Source: Bacteriovorax stolpii (GTDB lineage Bacteria; Bdellovibrionota; Bacteriovoracia; Bacteriovoracales; Bacteriovoracaceae). Taken from it: a stretch of 8,486 nt of DNA. The notes beneath the pieces are model-generated. The model had not been told where the DNA came from. It was given only the letters and a program-made list of their open reading frames with translations, and ran no database searches. Below are positions 1 through 5,900 of the stretch, in pieces (the first letter of the stretch is position 1; every line of letters starts with the position of its first letter). The translations under genes were made by a program, and so were the position numbers. Location of the stretch: contig CAMDDI010000151.1 of the NCBI GenBank assembly GCA_945890905.1, forward strand, positions 1-8,486, read 5' to 3'.

Positions 1-443
1 CGCTTCTGCTTAATCGTTCTGAAGAAGTAGGTGATAAACCTCAAATGATAAGTCCTTATAAGGCACTGCTCAGAAAACAAGGAGATAAACTCACCCTTAT
101 AACTTACGGGGGAATGCTCCATCGCTGCCTTGAGGCAACAGAAGGAAGATCAGATGTGGAAGTGATCGATCTTCGCTCTTTAAGACCACTGGATAATGAA
201 ACAATTTTTTCTTCAGTGAAAAAAACTCATCGAGTTCTCATCGTAGATGAGGGATGGAAATCGGGAAGTCTTTCCGCCGAAATTTCGTCACGGATTATGG
301 AATCATGCTTTTATGATCTCGATGCTCCCGTACAAAGACTGTGTCGTAGAGAAGTTCCTATTCCCTATGCAAGACACATGGAACTTGCGGCCATTCCTCA
401 GGTTAGTGAAATTTTGGCGAAAATTGAGGAGATGCTGGCATGA
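1..443 (+). CDS. 2-oxoacid dehydrogenase E1 component, beta subunit (C-terminal part)
   Basis: This is the C-terminal part of the beta subunit of a thiamine-diphosphate E1 enzyme (pyruvate, branched-chain or acetoin type). The frame is open from base 3, so the gene starts before the window; the ATG at 45 is internal. The visible protein is the transketolase C-terminal-like domain: a 'GDKLTLITYGGMLHRCLEA' strand-helix, then 'VEVIDLRSLRPLD', 'SVKKTHRVLIVDEG', 'LDAPVQRLCRREVPIPYA' and a closing helix. All are standard blocks of E1 beta. In this family the domain helps form the alpha2beta2 interface and contacts E2; decarboxylation depends on regions outside the window. The stop overlaps the E2 start (ATGA, 440-443), so the two are translationally coupled. 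Substrate cannot be decided from this part. The family call is firm. Confidence 0.92.
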   Translation, partial: LLLNRSEEVGDKPQMISPYKALLRKQGDKLTLITYGGMLHRCLEATEGRSDVEVIDLRSLRPLDNETIFSSVKKTHRVLIVDEGWKSGSLSAEISSRIMESCFYDLDAPVQRLCRREVPIPYARHMELAAIPQVSEILAKIEEMLA

Positions 444-1591
444 AATATAATGCGCCAATGCCCTCTCTCGGTGCTGACATGGATCAGGGAAAGTTAATGG
501 TCTGGAAAATTAAGGCCGGAGATGAAGTTAAAAAAGGGCAAACCATCGCAACAGTGGAGACTACGAAATCCGCAGTGGAAATCGAAAGTTTTCGTGATGG
601 GAAGGTCCTTGAACTCGTGGGAAAGGAAGGCGAAGAGTTGCGTGTTGGGAGCACGATTGCCATTTTCGATATAGAAGGTGAAGAGAAAAAAGTGTCAGAG
701 GCACCACGTTTAAAAATTTCCCCTGTCGCTAGAAGGCTTGCGGGGCAAATGCATTTAGACCTGTCTTCAGTCAAGGGATCAGGGGCCGCTGGGCAAATTG
801 AGCTTAAAGATGTGCAGTCCTCAGTGAATCAACAGACAGCATTATCTCCTAGGCCAACTTCAATAATTAATATTCGTGAAGCCATTGCTAAGGCCATGTC
901 GCGTTCAAAAAGAGAAATTCCTCATTACTACTTAAAGACTCGCATCTCTCTTGACGCTCTACTGGAGTGGATTGATGAAAGAAACAAAGTATTACCTGCA
1001 GTGGATAGATTAATGGTTCCTGCCGTTCTGATGAAAGGAATCATTCAAGCGATCAAAGAATATCCCATGATGAACGGTTATTACGTCAATGGTGCTTTTG
1101 AAGTAAAGGACTCAGTAAATTTAGGAATTGCCGTTGCTTTGAAGAGTGGTGGAGTGCTCGTCCCAGCTATCATGAGTGCTGAGACCATGGATCTGGCCAG
1201 GATAAATACATCTTTTCAGGATCTATTAATAAGAACACGCAAGAGTGAACTCAAGAACCGAGAACTCACGGAGGGAACATTTACCGTTACCAATGTAGGA
1301 GACCTCGGAAGCCATGAAGTTTTCGGTATTATCTTTCCTCCTCAGGTCGCCTTAATAGGTCTAGGTCGAATACATAAGTCTGCAGTTGAAGACAATGGTC
1401 TGATACGTTCTGGATTTATTATTGATATCACATTGAGTGCGGATCATCGGGTGACGGACGGACTTTCAGGCTCGCGGTTCCTGGCACAGATAGAAAAGAT
1501 ATTTTTGAACCCGTCGATGTTGGAGGAAAAAAATGAATCCACAGGAAATAAAGCTACTACTCAAAGAGATTTTCCACGAGATAGCGCCTGA
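440..1591 (+). CDS. Dihydrolipoamide acyltransferase (E2) of a 2-oxoacid dehydrogenase complex
   Basis: E2 core enzyme, 383 residues. Residues 1-78 are one lipoyl domain with the lipoyl lysine at K43 in 'VETTKSAVEI'. Residues 90-125 are a peripheral-subunit binding domain (KISPVARRLA ... GSGAAGQI). Residues 140-360 are the CoA-dependent acyltransferase domain, with 'GTFTVTNVGDLGSHEVFGII' (279-298) and the catalytic 'SADHRVTDG' motif (H336, D340). In the family, E2 takes the acyl group from E1 on its lipoyl arm and passes it to CoA. The length is usual for a single-lipoyl E2. The acyl specificity (acetyl, branched-chain, acetoin-derived) cannot be read. Family proteins normally end a few residues after the last helix; here about 20 extra residues (LEEKNESTGNK...) are read out of frame through the start of the next gene, so the C-terminal tail may be a by-product of the overlap. 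Confidence 0.93.
   Translation: MKYNAPMPSLGADMDQGKLMVWKIKAGDEVKKGQTIATVETTKSAVEIESFRDGKVLELVGKEGEELRVGSTIAIFDIEGEEKKVSEAPRLKISPVARRLAGQMHLDLSSVKGSGAAGQIELKDVQSSVNQQTALSPRPTSIINIREAIAKAMSRSKREIPHYYLKTRISLDALLEWIDERNKVLPAVDRLMVPAVLMKGIIQAIKEYPMMNGYYVNGAFEVKDSVNLGIAVALKSGGVLVPAIMSAETMDLARINTSFQDLLIRTRKSELKNRELTEGTFTVTNVGDLGSHEVFGIIFPPQVALIGLGRIHKSAVEDNGLIRSGFIIDITLSADHRVTDGLSGSRFLAQIEKIFLNPSMLEEKNESTGNKATTQRDFPRDSA
1522..1526 (+). promoter_or_regulatory. Ribosome binding site for the acyl carrier protein gene, inside the E2 gene
   Basis: GGAGG followed by six bases and the ATG at 1533. It lies inside the E2 coding sequence and is the main evidence that the carrier protein really starts within the E2 gene. 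Confidence 0.75.
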
Positions 1592-1805
1592 GATAGAGTT
1601 TGATAATCTGGATACCTCGAGGGCATTAAGAGATCAGGCAGACATTGATTCTTTCGACTTTTACCGAATCATTGTTATGGTCCATCAAAGAACAGGTGTC
1701 AATATTCCTGACTCGAAGGTCGCGGAGTTCAGGAACATGGACCAGCTGATAAACTATATCAGTGAGCAACCCAACCACCATCCACAGCAATCGACTGTCC
1801 AGTGA
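1533..1805 (+). CDS. Stand-alone acyl carrier protein
   Basis: Small acidic four-helix carrier protein, 90 residues. The phosphopantetheine attachment site is S40 in 'ADIDSFDFYRII'. This departs from the common DSL: Phe replaces Leu after the serine. It is followed by a typical helix II-III region ('VHQRTGVNIPDSKVAEFRNM') and the last helix 'DQLINYISE'. In the family, S40 is modified by a phosphopantetheinyl transferase and carries an acyl thioester in the cytoplasm. It has its own strong ribosome binding site and overlaps the E2 gene by 59 bases, so the two are co-expressed. An ACP next to E1/E2 genes suggests transfer of the E2-bound acyl group to a carrier protein instead of, or besides, CoA; this is inference. 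The last 14 or so residues are rich in Q, H and P and lie antisense to the neighbouring dehydrogenase gene. Confidence 0.85.
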   Translation: MNPQEIKLLLKEIFHEIAPEIEFDNLDTSRALRDQADIDSFDFYRIIVMVHQRTGVNIPDSKVAEFRNMDQLINYISEQPNHHPQQSTVQ

Positions 1806-2508
1806 CATAAGAGGACTTGTCAGAGCAAAGCCACAAAACGCTTTCTGCTATCTCTTCAGGCTTTCCAACCCTACCCATGGGATCTTGGTCGGCCATCGCT
1901 TTTTCTTCACCATGTGTGAAGCGATCAAGCATAGGCGTATGTATGGCCCCCGGGCAAACAGCGTTGACTCTTATATTTTTCTTTGCAAACTCAAGTGCAG
2001 CAGTTTCCGTGAGACCAATGACCCCATGTTTACTGGCGACGTAGGCCGGAATAGCTTCAAAGCCGACAAGTCCTGCGATAGAAGAACAGTTAACGATGCT
2101 CCCCTTACCATATTTGAGCATTGCTGGAATTTCATACTTCATACACAACCAAACACCTTTAAGATTGATGTTGATCGTCTTGTCCCAGTTCTCTGTAGAG
2201 CATTCGACTGTAGAGGAAGGTGATCCTTCTACGCCTGCGTTATTGTAAGCACAATCAAGTCTCCCATATTTCTCTACAGTTTTATCCACTAAATTTTTGA
2301 CTTGATCTTCAAAAGAAACATCGCACTTGATGAAATACGCTTCACCTTTTTCTTTTTTTATTGCCTCTACGGTCGCAAGTCCATCTTGTTCTTTTATATC
2401 ACTTACGATGACCTTGGCACCTTCTTGGGCGAAGGCAATCGCTGTGGCCCGTCCTATACCTGAACCGGCCCCTGTAACGATGACTACCTTGTTATCAAAT
2501 GTTTTCAT
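1759..2508 (-). CDS. Short-chain dehydrogenase/reductase (classical SDR, NAD-type)
   Basis: Cytoplasmic oxidoreductase with a Rossmann fold, 249 residues, the usual length of classical SDRs. Visible motifs are the cofactor loop 'TGAGSGIGRA' (12-21), D37 at the end of beta-2 (an acidic residue that usually means NAD(H) preference), 'CDV' (62-64), 'NNAG' (89-92), N115, catalytic S143 in 'VNCSSIAG', 'YVASK' (Y156, K160), 'CPGAIHTPM' and the C-terminal 'VDGGW'. The start at 2508 is chosen because GGAGG (2513-2517) precedes it and the protein then begins 'MKTFDNKVVIVTG' as SDRs do; an upstream in-frame ATG at 2580 falls in a terminator hairpin and would add an unlike N-terminus. The substrate is unknown; it resembles 3-oxoacyl-ACP reductase and glucose-dehydrogenase-like members. 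It runs convergent to the ACP gene, with a 47-base overlap of the ends. Confidence 0.9.
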   Translation of the reverse strand: MKTFDNKVVIVTGAGSGIGRATAIAFAQEGAKVIVSDIKEQDGLATVEAIKKEKGEAYFIKCDVSFEDQVKNLVDKTVEKYGRLDCAYNNAGVEGSPSSTVECSTENWDKTININLKGVWLCMKYEIPAMLKYGKGSIVNCSSIAGLVGFEAIPAYVASKHGVIGLTETAALEFAKKNIRVNAVCPGAIHTPMLDRFTHGEEKAMADQDPMGRVGKPEEIAESVLWLCSDKSSYVTGQSIAVDGGWVAH

Positions 2509-2512
2509 AATT

Positions 2513-2517
2513 CCTCC
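2513..2517 (-). promoter_or_regulatory. Ribosome binding site deciding the SDR start
   Basis: On the minus strand GGAGG lies four bases before the ATG at 2508. It favours this start over the in-frame ATG at 2580, which has no such site and lies in a terminator stem. Confidence 0.75.
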
Positions 2518-2569
2518 GAGATAAAGAATACTAAATGCACTATCAAAGCAGAATGAAGTTGATGAAAAT

Positions 2570-2597
2570 AAAATGGCCATCCGAAGATGGCCATTTT
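2570..2597 (-). terminator. Intrinsic terminator with UUCG tetraloop
   Basis: Read on the minus strand this is a perfect 12-base stem (AAAATGGCCATC / GATGGCCATTTT) closed by a TTCG loop, i.e. a cUUCGg tetraloop, followed by TTTTATTTT. That is the form of a strong Rho-independent terminator for minus-strand transcripts. On the plus strand the loop is CCGAAG and the T-run is only four bases, so plus-strand use is less likely. It lies 61 bases upstream of the SDR start, so it either ends a short upstream transcript or acts as an attenuator in the SDR leader. Confidence 0.75.
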
Positions 2598-2704
2598 GGG
2601 TTCGCGTTGTTGCATCTAAAGAACTTGGTTTCCCGCACTCTGTATCTACTAGCTATCAATTTTACCTGATTGCCGCGAACTTAGAGTAAGTTTAGTACCC
2701 AAGG
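2570..2704 (-). ncRNA. Possible small RNA or structured leader upstream of the SDR gene
   Basis: On the minus strand, GTTCGCG (2680-2674) can pair with CGCGAAC (2606-2600), enclosing about 67 bases that hold no gene. This is followed at once by the UUCG terminator. A second complementary pair, TTGGG (2702-2698) with CCCAA (2600-2596), could extend the closing stem with a bulge of about 17 bases. A closed domain followed by a terminator is the layout of a small RNA or a riboswitch/attenuator. I do not recognise a known class, and no convincing promoter could be assigned. Confidence 0.35.
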
Positions 2705-2895
2705 TATGAATAGAAAAGATGCTTTATTCCAAATTTTATCGCAAGACTCATCTGGTAATGATGCAAAATTGTAATATGGATTAAGTGCTCACCAGACTAA
2801 AAGTGTTTCTGAATTAAGATTAATTACGACTAAGTTTCATTTGGAATGACATATCTCATGGAGACTTCTCAAATTTTAATGACATGATCATTAAA

Positions 2896-2901
2896 AAGGA
2901 G
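2896..2901 (+). promoter_or_regulatory. Ribosome binding site deciding the stress protein start
   Basis: AAGGAG, six bases before the ATG at 2908. It makes 2908 the start, not the in-frame ATG at 2884, which lies upstream of this site. Confidence 0.75.
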
Positions 2902-2907
2902 TGGCTC

Positions 2908-3801
2908 ATGTTAAGTACCCCCAAGATCCTTACATGTACTGATTTTTCTCTTTGTTCCAAGCTGGCGCTAAAGGCAGGAGAACGTCTTCGAGTTCTGAGT
3001 AAGGGAGAATTAGAGGTCCTACATGTGCTTGATTATCCCACAGCGATGGACTGGGTATCCGACGCGATCTTTTCTCCAGGCTTTTCGAGAAAAACCTCTG
3101 AAGAAATTAAGAAAAAAACAGAACGAGTGCTCCAGGAACAGATGAACTCTTGCGAAGTGCAAGGCTCGGCTATAGTTTTGCAGGGATCGCCAATTACCGA
3201 AATTGAACGGGAAATCGTAGAGAAAAAGATCGATCTAATCGTCATCGGCCATGTCGGTAATTCCAAAAGTTCTTTTCAACTCGGCAACGTCGCGGAAAAA
3301 GTCGTTGCTACATCAAAGGTCCCAGTGCTCATTGTAAAATCAGATCTCAAGAGCACCAGGATAGGTGCTCTTGTTCCACCGAAGGCACCTATGAATAAAA
3401 TCATATCGTGGGCCGAAGAGTTTTCTTACTTGCTTTCCACCGAGCTTGTGGTCGTCTCTCTTTTCAAGGACCCATTTCCACAAATAACACAGGAAAATCG
3501 AGTCGGGCTTAAACCGGACGTTGTTGATTTTATCCAACAACAACGACAAGAATCGATGGAAACCACGGAGCTTCTTATCCGCAAGGAACTCAATCGATGC
3601 GTCGGCGCCCGACTTATCGTTCAGGGGAATGACGATCTTCGTGTCGCTGGAAAACTCATTAGCATTCTCGAAGCTGAAGGTGTTGATCTTGTAGTGATGC
3701 AGCGGCATCATTCACGGCCACTAGAACGCATCATTATCGGATCAGAGACAAAGCGAATGCTGGAAGTCTTTCCCGGTAATCTTCTCATACTGCCGCCTTA
3801 A
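2908..3801 (+). CDS. Tandem-domain universal stress protein
   Basis: Cytoplasmic protein of 297 residues with two UspA-like alpha/beta domains. Domain 1 (about 4-145) begins 'PKILTCTDFS', has 'DLIVIGHVGNSKSSFQLGN' (109-127) and 'VPVLIVK'. The glycine spacing G-2x-G-8x-G-N is close to, but not exactly, the ATP-binding G-2x-G-9x-G-S/T of ATP-binding family members. Domain 2 (about 160-297) keeps the fold pattern ('DLVVMQRHHSRPLERIIIGS', end 'GNLLILPP') but lacks the first glycines, so it is probably not nucleotide-binding. In the family such tandem proteins act in stress and starvation survival, often without known targets. It stands alone on the plus strand, with no clear operon partner and no obvious promoter match in the bases just upstream. 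Confidence 0.88.
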   Translation: MLSTPKILTCTDFSLCSKLALKAGERLRVLSKGELEVLHVLDYPTAMDWVSDAIFSPGFSRKTSEEIKKKTERVLQEQMNSCEVQGSAIVLQGSPITEIEREIVEKKIDLIVIGHVGNSKSSFQLGNVAEKVVATSKVPVLIVKSDLKSTRIGALVPPKAPMNKIISWAEEFSYLLSTELVVVSLFKDPFPQITQENRVGLKPDVVDFIQQQRQESMETTELLIRKELNRCVGARLIVQGNDDLRVAGKLISILEAEGVDLVVMQRHHSRPLERIIIGSETKRMLEVFPGNLLILPP

Positions 3802-4159
3802 TACCGATTCATCCTTTGCTTGGCAAGGTAGGATCTAAGCAATCTCTGGATGGCCGGAGGGATGATCAATTCCTTCGTAAGGTTGAATACCTAACTTCAA
3901 GTTTAAAGATCTTGGAAGAAATTGTGGCTTCAGGATACCTGAATATTCTGGAAAGCGTTTGAATCTGGAGATGATTCAAGTCACTGGATGTCCTTATACA
4001 TGTAATCAAAAAATTAAAATTGTGGCTCGTGATCCAAAAGAATTGAGTTGGTTGGATTGGTAATAGAGCTACAATTGGCGAAAGAGACGGTCATCATTCA
4101 AATTTCCACTCTCGAAGAACTGTTCAGAAGAACTCGAAGATGGCATACGTCCGGCTGGG
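3802..4159. other. Intergenic stretch with possible degraded coding sequence
   Basis: No intact gene. On the plus strand, an open frame without ATG runs to a TGA at 3960-3962 and reads like protein (e.g. 'FLRKVEYLTSSLKILEEIV'). It gives way to a second frame ending at 4061-4063, which contains a 30-codon ATG frame from 3971 ('MIQVTGCPYTCNQKIKIV'). The change of frame could reflect an old gene with an indel. I do not recognise a family. The stretch also holds the left copy of a diverged direct repeat (4073-4113). Confidence 0.3.
4073..4113 (+). repeat. Imperfect direct repeat, left copy
   Basis: Shares AATTGGCG, four different bases, then AGACGGTCATCA and a similar tail ending TTTCCACTCTC with the copy at 5790-5831. 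Roughly three quarters of positions agree by eye. The pair brackets the decayed transglycosylase and toxin-antitoxin genes. Confidence 0.6.
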
Positions 4160-4429
4160 TCAGCGTGCTAATTCTCTTTGGAATTCTTTTAGAAGGGAAA
4201 CAATTTTTTTCTTGAATGTGAAATAGTCCATGTGATTCTTAGGCCAATTTTCCCTTATTTTCCGAAAGGCCAACTCCATATTTCCCGAATAGCTCATATC
4301 TGCCATATATTGAATGAATTTAACGTCAAACATTCCTTCATCAAGAATATGAGATGTATAATTTTTCAAAGGCCTTTTTTTCATCAATCGGCTTGAGACC
4401 TTATATCCTTTCTCTTTGCCATTCTTCAT
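4160..4429 (-). CDS. Hypothetical protein, 89 residues
   Basis: Not recognised. It is a small, basic, mostly helical-looking protein: a lysine/arginine-rich start (MKNGKEKGYKVSSRLMKKR), a middle part 'FDVKFIQYMADMSYSGNMEL' and an amphipathic end 'TFKKKIVSLLKEFQRELAR'. No signal peptide or membrane segment is seen. It begins four bases after the stop of the broken transglycosylase frame, with a GAAGG too close to the ATG to be a good ribosome binding site; Met16 is another possible start. It shows no visible similarity to the C-terminal part of the intact transglycosylase paralogue, so it is not simply that gene's tail in another frame. It lies among decayed genes and may itself be a remnant. 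Confidence 0.35.
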   Translation of the reverse strand: MKNGKEKGYKVSSRLMKKRPLKNYTSHILDEGMFDVKFIQYMADMSYSGNMELAFRKIRENWPKNHMDYFTFKKKIVSLLKEFQRELAR

Positions 4430-4432
4430 CCT

Positions 4433-5113
4433 TCAAGTTGTTATCTCGGTAATTTGCATCAAACCTCTTGCTGGACCCGTTTTGGGATTGTTGCCATATC
4501 CAATGGCCGTTTTTATAAATTTTGATTCTGTCGCAAGTAATGCTTTTACATGATTAGGGTGAAGTGGGTCTTTGAGTTTGAAGACATCGTTCCAGTAAGC
4601 AGTCCACCCAGAGATAAGTTCGTCGTACTGGTTTTGATTTTTTAGATTCACACCTTTTATGTCCAGAGAGATGTTGGAAATTTTCAACAAAGGATTTAAA
4701 AATAAATCAGTGCTAGATATAAAATCCATCTACTCACCTTTAAGAAGGTCTTTATTGGAAGGATTTCTTCTACAATGTGGATCAACATCCTCTAATGTTT
4801 TCTTTTGACGATCATGTTCTCTTACCCAATGGTAACCAAGTGGACATTGTCTCCAAGGACTATAAACTTTAGATTTAGGGATGATTTTTTCGATAATTTT
4901 ACTCCAACGAAATAACTCGAAATCTTTACCAAATTCAATTCGGAGGTTTTTTTCAGCTTCTTTGACTTGTGCCGGTTCGATTTTTTTTCGGGTTTTGAAA
5001 ACTATTTTATGCTGATGTCCTTCAAGTTCTTTGCTGAATTTAAGAAAATAGCATTGGACGCAATCCTCTTTAGAGAAAGATTTTTCTAGAACCTTTTTAG
5101 TTCGGAGTTTTTG
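4433..5113 (-). pseudogene. Broken lytic transglycosylase (GH23/SLT-like), paralogue of the gene at the right edge
   Basis: One minus-strand frame is open from 5113 to 4733, hits TAG (4732-4730) and continues in the same frame from the ATG at 4729 to a stop at 4433. The upstream piece has no ATG and holds 'WRQCPLGYHWVREH' and 'DPHCRRNPSNK'. The downstream piece holds 'YDELISGWTAYWNDVF', the catalytic-Glu block 'VKALLATESKF' and 'ARGLMQIT'. The same blocks occur in the same order and almost the same spacing (48 codons versus 47 between the HC motif and YD) in the gene at 7789-8486. The amber codon therefore sits inside what was one gene. The frame then leaves the family after 'ITE'; another frame offers 'NNLKDEEW', like 'QNLKGELR' of the paralogue, so a frameshift is likely. 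The rest of the fold, including the N-AAG helix, is missing. Confidence 0.75.
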
Positions 5114-5202
5114 TTATTTGGAAATGGCCATACAAAATTTTAAGGATATTTGCGATGGTTGCCAAATAAAGAACTAACCTGGCACCTTTTAGCATAGAAA
5201 GG

Positions 5203-5529
5203 CTATTTTACAAGTTCCGCAAGTAGCTTTGGAATATCCTGAGAAGCAAATTTGAAAATCATTTCTCGATTTAGTTCTTGATAGTCGTGGATGATGACGT
5301 CTCTGAGGCCAGCCATCTTTTTCCAAGGAACATTGGGATATTTCGATTTGAAGTCATTTGAAAGGTTCTTTGTTGCTTCACCGATGATCTCTAAAAGCCG
5401 TGATACAGCTAAAAATCTCATAGTATCATTTTCAAATTCTTCAGAACTAAGACTTTTGACGTACTCAACGACTAAAGAAGAGGAGTCTGTGATGTCTTAA
5501 AGATAGGAATCACTAGGCTGCTTGGTCAT
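5203..5529 (-). pseudogene. hepT: HepT-like toxin (DUF86) with an in-frame stop
   Basis: From the ATG at 5529 the frame reads MTKQPSDSYL, then TAA (5499-5497), then continues in frame to 5203 with a full HepT-like protein. The whole frame is 108 codons, the usual length of the family. Visible motifs are 'SLSSEEFENDTMRFLAVSRL', 'LEIIGEATKNLS', 'YPNVPWKKMAGLRD' and the signature R-x4-H-x-Y as R76-DVII-H81-D-Y83. In characterised systems HepT is a HEPN RNase toxin whose tyrosine in this motif is AMPylated by the antitoxin MntA. Codon 11 lies where homologues read 'YL-x-DI', so one base change from a Lys, Glu or Gln codon would explain the stop. Restart at the internal ATG at 5421 would lose the first helix and part of the second. 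It overlaps the mntA remnant by 17 bases, as in intact operons. Confidence 0.8.
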
Positions 5530-5721
5530 AAATTTTTACCGCAGAATTTAGAATGGAACTTTTACGATATGGATTCTTGCTTTTTTCTATAATTTTCTTT
5601 TCAATGACATCAACTGGCCTATTAAATATCTCGACTAACTCGTCTATTTTTTTTCACTTAGCCAGCTTAAGAATGAGTGGTTTTTGAAAATTATATCAAA
5701 TGTTGTATGGAACTCGGAATA
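5513..5721 (-). pseudogene. mntA: MntA-like nucleotidyltransferase antitoxin remnant
   Basis: This is the C-terminal half of a minimal nucleotidyltransferase, split over two frames. From 5721 to 5647 the frame reads 'FDIIFKNHSFLSWLSEKK' and stops at TAG (5646-5644). One frame over, from 5653 to 5513, it reads 'IDELVEIFNRPVDVIEKK' and 'NPYRKSSILNSAVKIYDQAA'. The frames join if the A8 tract (plus-strand T run 5647-5654) had nine bases. The spacing from the 'DII' strand to 'VDVI' fits the family's 'DLL...VDLV'. The N-terminal part with the GSxARG active-site motif is not found, so the gene is both 5' truncated and frameshifted. In intact MntA-HepT pairs this protein AMPylates and silences HepT. 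The gene order and short overlap with hepT support the call. Confidence 0.7.
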
Positions 5722-5789
5722 TCATTGCAACGAAGCTGCATCAGCAACCAACAGTCTCGTACCTATAATCGAATGTAAAATGAGATAAA

Positions 5790-5831
5790 AATTGGCGGGT
5801 CAGACGGTCATCACCCGAACTTTTCACTCCC
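5790..5831 (+). repeat. Imperfect direct repeat, right copy
   Basis: Partner of 4073-4113, sharing AATTGGCG and AGACGGTCATCA, then a similar pyrimidine-rich tail with TTTCACTC. It lies just before the recombinase-like gene, whose reading frame is open back to 5784 and so runs through this copy. Confidence 0.6.
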
Positions 5832-5900
5832 TCTCTGTATTTCACAGATATCATTACACTTCCAGTCATAAATCAGTCAAAAGAGATTAGTGCACTCCTC

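Noticed and set aside
484..774. Minus-strand 96-codon frame inside the E2 gene
   Set aside because: It is antisense to the lipoyl and binding domains and has no family likeness.
1762..2223. Plus-strand 153-codon frame opposite the SDR
   Set aside because: It is the reverse of conserved SDR codons, with no motif of its own.
2509..2580. N-terminal extension of the SDR from the ATG at 2580
   Set aside because: The added 24 residues do not resemble SDRs, the ATG lies in a terminator stem, and a strong GGAGG serves the ATG at 2508.
2570..2704. Known riboswitch classes (c-di-GMP, SAM, TPP, fluoride)
   Set aside because: None of their conserved cores could be matched by eye.
2884..2907. Stress protein start at 2884
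   Set aside because: The AAGGAG lies between this ATG and the one at 2908, which then starts normally for the family.
3340..3711. Minus-strand 123-codon frame inside the stress protein gene
   Set aside because: It is opposite a well-supported gene, has no motifs and is a shadow frame.
5097..5195. Minus-strand 32-residue frame (starts MLKGARLVLYL) before the broken transglycosylase
   Set aside because: It is very short and hydrophobic, with no ribosome binding site and a different frame; it could be a further piece of the decayed gene but this cannot be shown.
4073..5831. Exact att sites of a serine integrase
   Set aside because: The repeats differ at about a quarter of positions, while att cores left by a recent integration should be identical; only an old event would fit.
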